64,000 nt of DNA from Bdellovibrionales bacterium. Its GTDB lineage: Bacteria > Bdellovibrionota > UBA2428. The notes beneath the pieces are model-generated. The model was not told where the DNA came from, did not search any database, and worked only from the letters and a program-made list of their open reading frames with translations. Shown piece by piece: positions 1 to 7,792 of this stretch. How positions within the stretch are numbered: position 1 is the first letter of the stretch; the number at the start of each line of letters is the position of its first letter. The position numbers and the translations under genes were made by a program. Location of the stretch: contig JAFEAR010000090.1 in assembly GCA_018266335.1 (NCBI GenBank), forward strand, positions 119,643-183,642, read 5' to 3'.

Positions 1-2
1 CT

Positions 3-404
3 TTTTCCGTGCTCATTGTGGAGGGCTTTGTGGCCGCGCCCTTTGCCGTGTTTTTTTGCCAGTACCATTTCGACGCCCCGGCCTGGCAAACCAAACTGCG
101 CGCCCAACTAGCCGAAAAACACGGTGGCCCGCTGGGAGTGACGAACACGGCCGCCGTAACCCTAGTTCCCATGAATTCCGCCAATGATTGGAAGCAAATT
201 CTGGCTAAATCCACCGAAAATCCGCGCGTGGTTCTGGCGCGCGGCACGCAAAGCAAAATCGAATCCGTTACTCTAAAAGTGCGCTCCGTGACTTCGGCCC
301 GCAAAGGACTCACGAGCCTCGGCATTGAGCACCAGCAGATTGGCGACCAAGTGAAGCTCGACGAAACCGCCCTCAAAGGCCTTTCGATTTTTCTATCCGA
401 ATAG
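3..404 (+). CDS. VOC/glyoxalase-like protein, C-terminal part
   Basis: The frame is open to the left edge, so this is probably the C-terminal part of a gene that starts upstream; a GTG at 9 is the first possible start inside the window but has no visible ribosome binding site. The segment PFAVFFCQYHFDAPAW resembles the FFCQH region of glyoxalase-like (VOC superfamily) proteins, and the last 50 residues alternate in the beta-alpha-beta pattern of a VOC half-domain (VTLKVRSVTSARKGL). The substrate cannot be read from this fragment. The gene converges on the methyltransferase gene, which ends five bases beyond its stop codon. Confidence 0.6.
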   Translation, partial: FSVLIVEGFVAAPFAVFFCQYHFDAPAWQTKLRAQLAEKHGGPLGVTNTAAVTLVPMNSANDWKQILAKSTENPRVVLARGTQSKIESVTLKVRSVTSARKGLTSLGIEHQQIGDQVKLDETALKGLSIFLSE

Positions 405-409
405 GGTCG

Positions 410-1051
410 CTAACTGCGCTTGATCCAAAATTCCAGCCGCTCGTGAATGGGCTGCGGAGGATAGACCCGCTCGAAACTCGAAGGCAAATCGCCGCCAAAT
501 CCGTAGTACGTCACCACTCGGGTGCCCGCCGGACAGGCCTCTAATTTTTCCTGAACAACTTTCACGTAACTCGCAAAGAGATCCGGATTTAATTTAACCT
601 CGGTGTCGATTTGAATTTCGGGATCGATGTTTTCATGAAACGGATTGTAGAGGTATATTCCCTGGAACTCATTCCAATCTACCTCGGCCATGTCGCGCCA
701 CAGATACTTCACCCGTTGAATGCGCAAATTGCGAGTCACGGAGCGAGCTAGATCCACCAGCTTACGGCGGCGCTCCACCCCCGTAAAATGCGCCGCACTA
801 GCCAAAGCACCCACCACGCAAAATTTACCCACATTCGAACCAATATCCAAAATGCGCCGGGCCCCGGGGCCATCCGCCGAATCGGCCGTTAGCCACGCAA
901 CGGCTTCGAGCGCAATGTTCACCGGCGTCCAATGAACATGCCCCTGCGATCGCGCGTCGACCGGAAAAATTTTATCAATGCGAGTATCGGGAACCCGCAG
1001 GCCCGCCTCTAAATCTCGCAAAAGATCGTCAAAGTCTTCCGTTCGGGACAT
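410..1051 (-). CDS. class I SAM-dependent methyltransferase
   Basis: A 213-residue soluble protein. Motif I of the Rossmann-fold methyltransferases is visible as ILDIGSNVGKFCVVGAL (residues about 67-83), followed by the acidic strand-2 end FTGVERR and a motif IV-like IYLYNPFHENI. Together these support SAM binding and methyl transfer to an unknown acceptor. NPF followed by a charged residue instead of NPP[FY] means N6-adenine DNA methylation is not implied. No strong Shine-Dalgarno precedes the ATG. It converges with the partial VOC gene and diverges from the flavin oxidoreductase on its right, so it is probably a single-gene unit. Confidence 0.75.
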   Translation of the reverse strand: MSRTEDFDDLLRDLEAGLRVPDTRIDKIFPVDARSQGHVHWTPVNIALEAVAWLTADSADGPGARRILDIGSNVGKFCVVGALASAAHFTGVERRRKLVDLARSVTRNLRIQRVKYLWRDMAEVDWNEFQGIYLYNPFHENIDPEIQIDTEVKLNPDLFASYVKVVQEKLEACPAGTRVVTYYGFGGDLPSSFERVYPPQPIHERLEFWIKRS

Positions 1052-1126
1052 AGGCGTTAACTAGGCCGATGTGTTGCCGCAGGTCCAGGGTGACAGTTGT
1101 TTCTTTTTGGTCGAAGATCCGGTGCC

Positions 1127-2227
1127 GTGAGCATCGAAGCACTTTTTCAACCTCTGCAAATCAAATCCCTCTCCCTCAAAAATCGTTTTGTCATGGCGCC
1201 CATGACTCGGTCGTTTTCGCCCCACGGCGTACCCACATCCGAAGTAGCTGCGTACTATCGTAGGCGCGCCGAAGGCGAAGTGGGACTGATTCTCTCCGAA
1301 GGCACCGTCGTCAATCGTCCGGCATCTTCGAACGATCCGAATATTCCTCATTTTTACGGAGCAGATGCACTTGCCGGATGGAAGCGAGTGATCGACCAAG
1401 TTCACGCCGCAGGCGGAGCCATGGCGCCGCAAATTTGGCATCAAGGCGTACGCCCCGATCACCCGTCGGGATGGAAGCCTTCCGCTCCTTTCGAAGGCCC
1501 CTCCGAACGCTACGCCACGGACAAAGTAAACGGCGTGGCCATGTCGATTCGCGATATCGAAACCACTATCGCTGCCTTTGCCCAGTCCGCGGCCGATGCA
1601 AAAGATTTGGGTTTCAACGCGGTAGAACTGCACGGCGCGCACGGTTACCTCATTGATCAATTCTTTTGGGAAGTCACCAACACGCGCACGGACGCTTACG
1701 GGGGCCAAACTTTGGCGGCCCGCACTCGCTTTGCCACGGAAGTGATTCGCGCGGTTCGTCGCGCGGTGGGGCCCGAGTTTCCGATTATCCTCCGCTTATC
1801 GCAGTGGAAGCCCGAGGATTACCAATTCAAGATGGCCCGCACGCCCCAAGAAATGGAATCATGGCTAAAGCCCCTCGCCGATGCCGGAGTAGACGTGTTT
1901 CACTGTTCACAACGCCGCTTTTGGGAACCCGAGTTCGCAGACTCAAATTTGAATTTTGCTGGATGGGCCAAAAAGCTGACCGGTAAAATCAGCATCACGG
2001 TGGGATCGATTGGACTCTCGAACGAATTTGACCGCGCTTTTCGCAAGCAAGATGCCGAAGCCCGATCGATTGACGATTTAACGCAACGCTTCGCCAAGGG
2101 TGAATTCGATTTAGTCGCCGTGGGCCGAGCTCTGCTTACTGATCCGCAGTGGGTGCAAAAAATTCGCACCGGAAAAACTTCGGAGCTCCGGGGCTTCGAC
2201 AAAGAAGATTTAGGGCGCCTAACCTAG
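1127..2227 (+). CDS. NADH:flavin oxidoreductase (Old Yellow Enzyme family)
   Basis: A 366-residue TIM-barrel flavoenzyme that should reduce activated C=C bonds with NAD(P)H through FMN. The N-terminal PLQIKSLSLKNRFVMAPMTR is the family FMN-binding strand, and VELHGAHGYLIDQFFW followed by NTRTDAYGG is the diagnostic Old Yellow Enzyme motif. The C-terminal phosphate-binding end appears as DLVAVGRALLTDPQW. The GTG at 1127 (VSIEALFQPL) is chosen because family proteins start just before this point; a TTG at 1097 would add ten unlikely residues. Its last nine bases overlap the convergent nitroreductase gene. The physiological substrate is unknown. Confidence 0.9.
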   Translation: MSIEALFQPLQIKSLSLKNRFVMAPMTRSFSPHGVPTSEVAAYYRRRAEGEVGLILSEGTVVNRPASSNDPNIPHFYGADALAGWKRVIDQVHAAGGAMAPQIWHQGVRPDHPSGWKPSAPFEGPSERYATDKVNGVAMSIRDIETTIAAFAQSAADAKDLGFNAVELHGAHGYLIDQFFWEVTNTRTDAYGGQTLAARTRFATEVIRAVRRAVGPEFPIILRLSQWKPEDYQFKMARTPQEMESWLKPLADAGVDVFHCSQRRFWEPEFADSNLNFAGWAKKLTGKISITVGSIGLSNEFDRAFRKQDAEARSIDDLTQRFAKGEFDLVAVGRALLTDPQWVQKIRTGKTSELRGFDKEDLGRLT

Positions 2228-2953
2228 CTGGTAACGCTCGGCCAAAAACTTTTGCAACGCAACTTCGCGCGTTTCCATGGAGCCGCCCTGGGCAAAATAC
2301 CCAGCGAGTTTAAGGGCCCAACTACCGCGCCCACTGATGGCCGCCATGTCGGCCACTCCTTGCGCTAGCGCCGAGGCACTGGGGGCGCGGTAGGTGTTTT
2401 CGTGAATCACCTGCTCGCGGGGCAAGCGTGGTCGATACTGGGGTGATTCATCGGGCACTCCCAGGGTTAGTGCCGCAAAGGGAAATACTTTGGGTGGCAA
2501 TTGGATGAGCTCCGAAATTTCTTGGAGCGCATTCATTACTCCACCAATCCAACAACCGCGGTAGCCGAGCATTTCGGCCGCCAAGAGCATATTTTCGCCG
2601 GCCATGACGGCGTCGCCGATAGCGAAGTGAAGCGAGATCGCCGGAATAGCCCCCAAGCGAGTGCCTTCGGCTTTGAAAATAGCGTCGAGACGATGCAAAT
2701 CGCCGCAAACAATGAAGGCCTCGGAGGCCGTGGCCACATGCGGATTGCCACTGAGCTTCGCAATTTTTTCGCGCAGTGCCTTATCGGTTAGTCGCACAAT
2801 GCTGTACATTTGCGCCGTGGCATCGGTGGGTGCACGCTGGGCGGCATAAAGAATGACATCCAAATGTTCGGACGGCATCGAAACGGCCTTGTACTTGCGA
2901 ACTGTCCAATGCGACCGAAAAAACTCGCGAACCGCCTCGGGTGATTGGGCCAT
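2219..2953 (-). CDS. nitroreductase family protein
   Basis: A 244-residue FMN-dependent NAD(P)H oxidoreductase of the nitroreductase/NfsA type. Visible landmarks are the N-terminal SHWTVRKYK (the family R-S/T-x-R-x-F/Y region), the helix with AAQRAPTDATAQMYSIVRL that frames the FMN pocket, and GYRGCWIGGVMN near residue 130, the usual G-x-G-x-x-x-G segment. The gene lies two bases upstream of, and on the same strand as, nothing downstream: it ends by overlapping the convergent flavin oxidoreductase. Two bases separate its start from the end of the DUF4442 gene, so the two are likely co-transcribed. The substrate is not known. Confidence 0.88.
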   Translation of the reverse strand: MAQSPEAVREFFRSHWTVRKYKAVSMPSEHLDVILYAAQRAPTDATAQMYSIVRLTDKALREKIAKLSGNPHVATASEAFIVCGDLHRLDAIFKAEGTRLGAIPAISLHFAIGDAVMAGENMLLAAEMLGYRGCWIGGVMNALQEISELIQLPPKVFPFAALTLGVPDESPQYRPRLPREQVIHENTYRAPSASALAQGVADMAAISGRGSWALKLAGYFAQGGSMETREVALQKFLAERYQLG

Positions 2954-2955
2954 GA

Positions 2956-3405
2956 CTACTTTGCCTTTCTCCGTACGTGGATAACTTTATCGACTTCCGC
3001 GACGAGCACTCCATCGGTGTCGTGAATCTCAACTTTAAAGGTGGGCTCAATTTTTTCTTTGCCCACCAGGTCGAGTTTGATCTGATCAATTTGCTCTTGG
3101 CTTAGGCGAAACTTCGCGCGGACCAGGCCACGCCCGGGTTTACGAAAGCGAATTTGCGCCGCCTTGTCCCACACCACATACTCAGGGCCCAAGTTCTCGA
3201 GCAGCATAAGCATATAAAAGGGATCGGCCATGGAATAGAGCGAGCCACCATAGTGCACCCCCACATAGTTGGTGTTCCAGCGATGCAAATGCATTTCGAC
3301 GTCCACCTCCCGAAAATCTTTAGAAAAGCGCTTCACGCGAATGCCCGCGCCCAGGAAGGGGGGCCAGAAATTGAGGAATTTAAGGAGAAGGTTTCTCTTA
3401 CCCAC
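2956..3405 (-). CDS. DUF4442 hotdog-fold thioesterase-like protein
   Basis: A 149-residue single-domain protein. The helix NYVGVHYGGSLYSMADPFYM matches the central hotdog helix of DUF4442 (YiiD C-terminal-like) proteins, followed by strands VVWDKAAQIRFRKPGRG and TFKVEIHDTDGVLVAEV. Family members are thought to act on acyl thioesters, but the substrate here is unknown. The predicted start is GTG at 3405; its upstream sequence has only a weak GGGG. It is the first gene of a probable two-gene operon with the nitroreductase and diverges from the secreted-protein gene starting at 3469. Confidence 0.8.
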   Translation of the reverse strand: MGKRNLLLKFLNFWPPFLGAGIRVKRFSKDFREVDVEMHLHRWNTNYVGVHYGGSLYSMADPFYMLMLLENLGPEYVVWDKAAQIRFRKPGRGLVRAKFRLSQEQIDQIKLDLVGKEKIEPTFKVEIHDTDGVLVAEVDKVIHVRRKAK

Positions 3406-3468
3406 CAGCGCACTTTACCCCTTCCTCAGGCCATTGACTCCTGTCGCGACAAGGCATTTAAACGGAGC

Positions 3469-4455
3469 ATGAAAAATTTACTCGGTGGATTCATTGCCGC
3501 ACTTCTCTGCCTCTGCACGAGCGCACACGCCAGCCAAGACCGCAGCCCTCAGGAAGTTGCCCTGACATTTTTTACGGGCCCCAACACTCCGATGCCCGAA
3601 TACGAAATGTTAGTGCTTGCAAGCTTCAAGGGGCATACAGCGCAACAGCGGCCTTGCTATTTTCAGCTCTCCTCCGTAAATGGCGATCTTTTGGGCCAGG
3701 TTTTTTTGCCGGAAACAAAAGAGAGCGCCTCGATTCTGCTCAGCGATTTTCGCAACGACGTTACCTACAAAGTGAACGATGCCGCCGGCACACTGCAAAT
3801 GCAGTCGCGTCCACACGTCGAAACGGATTGGCCCTGGGAGCACAACAAATATCCCTTTAATAAACTCGATGCGCGGCGGATTCAGCCCGAGCGCTTTGAC
3901 GTTTCGGTTCAAGACTTCATGACGGACGACGGCAAGCCGGCAAATTTGGCCTGCACGGGCGCCCAGTTAGTGCACCCCGATGAAGATCACACCCCTCCCG
4001 CTCCGAAGGATGGCGCCGCCGCACCCCTGAAAATTGTGCTTCAGCACGACCTCGCCCTCTCCGCGAGTGCCGACCCTATTTACATTGCCAATGGCCAAGT
4101 GAGCGCGACGCAACCGCAAGGCGCCTTTTGCGAATTGACGTTTACGGATGGCCCCGCCAAAACGGTGCGTGCCGGACGTGAAACGGTAGCGAAAACGAGC
4201 ATGGAGTCCGACCCTGCTACCAAGCTGGTCGCTTGTCAGGCCGGCGAAGCACGCTGCCAAGACGGATGGAAAACTCTTTACGCCGCGAGTGTTAGCTTTT
4301 TCGATTTCCGCAACGGCGAAGATCCGGACGCAACTTTTGCGCTGATGACTTGTTCGAACGACCGCTTTGCCGACACTCAAGAGAAAGCGCCGCTTCTGAG
4401 CTATGCAGACTTGCAAAACATCTTGAACGGTTTTGCACGCGTCTCGGCCCAATAG
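3469..4455 (+). CDS. secreted protein of unknown function
   Basis: A 328-residue protein with a clear signal peptide: MKN, hydrophobic stretch LLGGFIAALLCLC, and cleavage near AHA-SQD. The ATG at 3469 is chosen over an upstream in-frame start at 3154 because it gives the signal peptide, follows GGAG by two to five bases, and because the upstream part would overlap the DUF4442 gene. The mature part contains several cysteines (CYFQL, NLACTGAQ, GAFCELTF, LVACQAGEARCQDG, LMTCSND), suggesting disulphides in the periplasm. No family is recognised. The PaiB-like gene begins four bases after its stop. Confidence 0.75.
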   Translation: MKNLLGGFIAALLCLCTSAHASQDRSPQEVALTFFTGPNTPMPEYEMLVLASFKGHTAQQRPCYFQLSSVNGDLLGQVFLPETKESASILLSDFRNDVTYKVNDAAGTLQMQSRPHVETDWPWEHNKYPFNKLDARRIQPERFDVSVQDFMTDDGKPANLACTGAQLVHPDEDHTPPAPKDGAAAPLKIVLQHDLALSASADPIYIANGQVSATQPQGAFCELTFTDGPAKTVRAGRETVAKTSMESDPATKLVACQAGEARCQDGWKTLYAASVSFFDFRNGEDPDATFALMTCSNDRFADTQEKAPLLSYADLQNILNGFARVSAQ

Positions 4456-4459
4456 CGAC

Positions 4460-5077
4460 GTGTACAATCCGCAAAAGTTTCATCCGCGGGACGACTCCGC
4501 CGCTTATGCACTTATGCGCGAGTTCAACTTTGCCACGGTCATAACGACCGTGGCAGGGCAGGCCCACGTGAGTCACCTGCCGCTTTTACTCCACCAAGAA
4601 AAGTTGAAGCTAGGAGTGCTCGAGGGGCACATGGCTCTAGCCAACCCCCACCACTCGGTGATGGAGGGCGCAGAGACACTCTGCATTTTTCACGGTCCCC
4701 ACGCTTACATTTCGCCTAGCTGGTATGCAGATCCATCGGATGTCCCCACGTGGAATTACGCCGTGGTGCACGTAACCGGAAGAGCGCGGCTCGTTAAGGA
4801 AGCATCGGAATTAGATGCTCTGCTGTCGCGACTAGTGGTGCACCAGGAAAGCTCACGCACTCCGGCCTGGAATTATGATCAGGTGAATCCCAATTCCAAA
4901 CGAGAGCTGCTGAAATACATCGTGGGATTTGAAATCGAAATTTCGCGGATCAATGCGAAGTTTAAGCTGGGACAGAATCGCGCCGCCTCCGACCGTCTTG
5001 GTGCGGCGGCAGGCCTCCTGCGCGAAGGCAACGAAACCGCGCAACAACTTGCCACCCTAATGAAAAACATTAAATAA
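4460..5077 (+). CDS. FMN-binding PaiB-like protein
   Basis: A 205-residue protein of the PaiB/FMN-binding negative transcriptional regulator family (split-barrel flavin fold). Recognisable elements are the start YNPQKFHPRD, FATVITTVAGQAHVSHLPLLL, GHMALANPH, FHGPHAYISPSWYA and VPTWNYAVVHVTGRARL. The GTG at 4460 is preferred because family members begin M-Y-x-P-x-x-F; a TTG at 4433 would overlap the preceding gene. The name regulator derives from Bacillus PaiB; a flavin-dependent detoxification role is equally possible. It immediately follows the secreted-protein gene, so the two are probably co-transcribed. Confidence 0.9.
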   Translation: MYNPQKFHPRDDSAAYALMREFNFATVITTVAGQAHVSHLPLLLHQEKLKLGVLEGHMALANPHHSVMEGAETLCIFHGPHAYISPSWYADPSDVPTWNYAVVHVTGRARLVKEASELDALLSRLVVHQESSRTPAWNYDQVNPNSKRELLKYIVGFEIEISRINAKFKLGQNRAASDRLGAAAGLLREGNETAQQLATLMKNIK

Positions 5078-5109
5078 ATTAGCCAGATAAGTCTGGTGCA
5101 CAAAATGCA

Positions 5110-5149
5110 TTGGCCGGCTTGCACCCAGGGATGGGTACAGGCCGGCCAA
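5110..5149 (+). promoter_or_regulatory. 18-bp RNA hairpin with GGGA loop
   Basis: Bases 5110-5127 pair with 5132-5149 over 18 positions, two of them G-U wobbles if the + strand is transcribed, leaving the four-base loop GGGA. The apex reads ACCCAGGGATGGGT, in which GGA lies in the loop, the arrangement favoured by CsrA-type regulators. The hairpin is 25 bases upstream of the 45-codon micro-ORF. No U-run follows it, so it is unlikely to be a terminator of the PaiB-like gene. It could be an RNA regulatory element or the 5' end of a small RNA. Confidence 0.6.
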
Positions 5150-5174
5150 GGACGAGCCCCGTAAGGAGGCCCGT

Positions 5175-5312
5175 ATGGAATATGAAGCGATATTCCAATT
5201 TCTAAGGGACCTAGCGACAACGTTAGGTCTCCTCGACAGATTGTTGAGAATCTTGAGTCGTACTCGCCAAAGGAAATCGAGACGCCAAATTAAAATTCGG
5301 CGATCGAACTAA
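5175..5312 (+). CDS. 45-residue basic micro-protein
   Basis: An ATG at 5175 lies five bases after AAGGAGG, a very strong Shine-Dalgarno, and opens 45 codons ending in TAA. The product begins MEYEAIFQFLRDLATTL, continues with an amphipathic helix-like GLLDRLLRILSR, and ends in a strongly basic tail (RKSRRQIKIRR). There is no signal peptide. It lies between an 18-bp hairpin and a terminator in an otherwise gene-free interval, so it may be the coding part of a short, structured transcript. Possible roles include a nucleic-acid-binding peptide, a type I toxin-like peptide or a leader peptide. No family is recognised; coding is supported by the ribosome binding site only. Confidence 0.55.
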   Translation: MEYEAIFQFLRDLATTLGLLDRLLRILSRTRQRKSRRQIKIRRSN

Positions 5313-5352
5313 CATTAGGTAATTCTTAAAAAAAAGAAGCACGGCAGCTTCT

Positions 5353-5380
5353 GCCCCGACCCATCCCTGGGGGCCTTTTT
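5353..5380 (+). terminator. intrinsic terminator after the micro-ORF
   Basis: GCCCC (5353-5357) can pair with GGGGC (5370-5374) and is followed by C and five T residues (5376-5380). A second short hairpin, AGAAGC/GCTTCT at 5335-5352, lies just before it. The loop strand 5359-5371 is exactly complementary to 13 bases at the apex of the 5110-5149 hairpin, so the two structures may be alternatives. Confidence 0.5.
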
Positions 5381-5398
5381 GCGGGAGCTATATTTATA

Positions 5399-5427
5399 TT
5401 GATACGGCGCGTTATTTTGCTTATAGA
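5399..5427 (+). promoter_or_regulatory. possible sigma-70 promoter for the 5479 gene
   Basis: TTGATA (5399-5404, five of six matches to the -35 consensus) is separated by 17 bases from TATAGA (5422-5427, four of six to -10). It lies directly after the terminator and about 50 bases upstream of the secreted-protein start at 5479. The local A+T-rich stretch supports a promoter, but this is a match by eye. Confidence 0.4.
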
Positions 5428-5478
5428 TCCCCTCGAACTCAAGGCCGAGTTCGCCACACTCCACGAAAGGACCTCGTT

Positions 5479-5949
5479 ATGAACAAAATCACTCTCGCCC
5501 TCGTTCTAATGACCACCGCTACCCTGGCTTCTGCCGCCCCCCTTAGTTCGGGTCAGTTCAAACTCAGCTCGCTGAGCTGCGACGGCCGTGCGTTGAACGC
5601 GTCCGAACTTCCGAGCAGCTCGCTCGTGCTCACCAGCGACTCCTTAATTTTGACCGTAACGGACAACAAAGCTTCGATCATCGAAGACATTTTGAGCTGC
5701 ACCACGAAGTCCACGCTCAAACCCATCGTAACCGACGCGCAAACGATGACTTTAAAAGTGATGCAAGCAACGCAGGTTTGCAAAACGACTTCGGGCGAAG
5801 TGACCGAAGTGCTCGAGACGACCGGCATGGCAACCCTGACCGTGAACTACTCAATTGCTAAAGATCGCATCACGCTCGACGGTCAATCGCTCGTATCGGG
5901 CTTGTGCGCCAAAACGGCGCGCACCGTAAGCGTGTTCGAAGCGAACTAA
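5479..5949 (+). CDS. small secreted protein of unknown function
   Basis: A 156-residue protein with a typical signal peptide (MNKITLALVLMTTATLASAA, cleavage near ASA-AP). The ATG at 5479 follows AAAGGACC at normal spacing. The mature part is Ser/Thr-rich and beta-like, with five cysteines (LSSLSCDGR, ILSCTTK, TQVCKTT, SGLCAKTA among them). Its layout resembles small periplasmic lipocalin-like or META/HslJ-like proteins, but the resemblance is too weak to assign. Its stop overlaps the end of the convergent adenylate cyclase gene by four bases. Confidence 0.75.
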   Translation: MNKITLALVLMTTATLASAAPLSSGQFKLSSLSCDGRALNASELPSSSLVLTSDSLILTVTDNKASIIEDILSCTTKSTLKPIVTDAQTMTLKVMQATQVCKTTSGEVTEVLETTGMATLTVNYSIAKDRITLDGQSLVSGLCAKTARTVSVFEAN

Positions 5950-7706
5950 GCGGCCTTTAAAAATTCCTCTTCAGCTGCGGCTGCAAGGTAACCTTTGCAG
6001 CCGTAGACTTGCACAATGCCCGCCTTGCCCTTCGCGTGGGCTTCGGTGGGCCCTTCCAAATCGAACACGCCCATTGGCAGCAACTTGGCGGTTGATTCGT
6101 TAATCAGAAAATCAGTTTTTAATTCTTTGGTGAGCGATTCCATTCGGCTTGCCGTATTTACGGTGTCGCCAATGACGGTGTACTCCATGCGCGATTGCGA
6201 GCCGATGTTGCCCGCAATAACTTCGCCGCTGTTCAGACCCATTCCAATCGCGATGGGATTTTGGCCACGGGCGATGCGTTTTTTGTTCAACTCAACCAGC
6301 TTTTCGCGCATTTCGAGCGCCGCCCGTACGGAGTTCTCTGCATCACGCTCGGGATTGGGCGTAGGCATGCCCCACACGGCCATGATGGCATCGCCCACGT
6401 ACTTGTCCACCACGCCATCGTACTTCTCAATAACGGCCACCATGACCGTCATGTACTCGTTGAGCATTTCGACGACTTCCTCGGGCGCCATTTTTTCTGA
6501 GGAGTTAGTGAAAGAGCGAATGTCCGAAAAGAAAACTGTAACCGGAATTCGCTCGCCACCCAAACGCACTTTGTCCTGCGACATGAGTTTTTCAACCACA
6601 GCCCGCGAGTGAAACTTGCTGAATACGGATTTTAATTTTTCTCGCTCCGCCAACCCGGCCGTCATTTGGTTAAAGGCCATGGTGAGAGTGTGAACTTCGT
6701 CGCGAGTCTTGGACTCTGTACGCACCGTAAAATCGCCCGCACTCACTCGGTGAGCCGCATCGACCAATGACAAAATGGGCTGTACTAGCGAATCGCCAAA
6801 GAGCACCGCCGCTCCCAGAGCCACGCTCAAAATCGCCAGCCCCAGTGCAAAGGAGCGAAAAGCAATCCGGCGCGGCGTCTCAAAAATGCGATCTTCGTCG
6901 ATAACCACGGCTACGTAAGACTCGCCCACTCCGGCCTTAAAGTAAGAGCCGATAAACGTTTTTCCAGCATCACCGCCCCGCAACGACACTTGCCCGTTGG
7001 TGAGGGGATTGGACTTTACGACCCGTAAGAGTTCCAATGGGATTTGATTTTTCTGCGTGAAGGAATCCGTTGGAGCAACCTCGGAGTGGGCGAAGATTCT
7101 TCCCGAGGAATCAAAGAGCAGTGCTTCCGAAATGCCATCGGCCTTAAAGAGCGACCGCACGAACTTCGGATCCAAATAAACAATCATGATCTTGGTAACT
7201 TTGCCCTGATCATCCGTAACCAAGGGCGACACCAATCGAAGGTAAACGGCATCGCTCGCCTCCAAATATCCCAGCTGAACGCCACCTTCAGTGGGAGCAG
7301 AGTTTCCGGGAAGCTGCTCGAGCGTTGCCGCTTGCGCCGCCGCGTAGGCCCGAACATCGAATTGATTCGTAGCTAAATCGCGAACCTCAATACCCAAAAT
7401 ACTGCTATCGCCTTCGATAAACTTAGCCAAACTTGCTGATGCCTGCGTGCCGTCCTTAAGGCTCTGCACTACCCACGACCGCGCATTGTTAAGAACCTGT
7501 TGGGTAGCCTGGGCAAAGGTTGAGCTCAAACCGGCCGCCATGTCAGACGCGGATTTCAACATGAACATCCGCGAGTCCTTCACCTGAAGACTGGTGGAGA
7601 TCCACACGACCGAGCCCGTGGCCACAACGAGGGTAAGCGTCACCGCGAACAACAACTTACGTTTGATGTAGCCGGTGAGAAACTGCATTTTCATTGCGAT
7701 CTTCAT
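5946..7706 (-). CDS. membrane adenylate/guanylate cyclase with HAMP domain
   Basis: A 586-residue class III nucleotidyl cyclase that should make cAMP (or cGMP) in the cytoplasm. Membrane segments at about 17-39 and 282-304 flank a roughly 240-residue periplasmic sensor of Cache-like appearance (VYLRLVSPLVTDDQG, ALLFDSSGRIFAHS). A HAMP linker follows at about 305-357. The catalytic domain spans about 388-560, with metal-binding aspartates D395 in FFSDIRSF and D439 in VGDAIMAV, and the transition-state motif GDTVNTASR at 513-521. All key residues are present, so it is predicted active. It is divergent from a FecR-domain protein, a context that suggests an envelope-signal relay. Confidence 0.92.
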   Translation of the reverse strand: MKIAMKMQFLTGYIKRKLLFAVTLTLVVATGSVVWISTSLQVKDSRMFMLKSASDMAAGLSSTFAQATQQVLNNARSWVVQSLKDGTQASASLAKFIEGDSSILGIEVRDLATNQFDVRAYAAAQAATLEQLPGNSAPTEGGVQLGYLEASDAVYLRLVSPLVTDDQGKVTKIMIVYLDPKFVRSLFKADGISEALLFDSSGRIFAHSEVAPTDSFTQKNQIPLELLRVVKSNPLTNGQVSLRGGDAGKTFIGSYFKAGVGESYVAVVIDEDRIFETPRRIAFRSFALGLAILSVALGAAVLFGDSLVQPILSLVDAAHRVSAGDFTVRTESKTRDEVHTLTMAFNQMTAGLAEREKLKSVFSKFHSRAVVEKLMSQDKVRLGGERIPVTVFFSDIRSFTNSSEKMAPEEVVEMLNEYMTVMVAVIEKYDGVVDKYVGDAIMAVWGMPTPNPERDAENSVRAALEMREKLVELNKKRIARGQNPIAIGMGLNSGEVIAGNIGSQSRMEYTVIGDTVNTASRMESLTKELKTDFLINESTAKLLPMGVFDLEGPTEAHAKGKAGIVQVYGCKGYLAAAAEEEFLKAA

Positions 7707-7792
7707 TTCGACTCATTGGAACCGCATCTTTAGACGTAAATTTGACGACTTTTGCTGCGAATTGATGGCGAAAAGATCCGATACCGCCAACA

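Noticed and set aside
3154..3468. Upstream extension of the 3469 gene
   Set aside because: It is antisense to the DUF4442 gene and would hide the signal peptide that begins at 3469.
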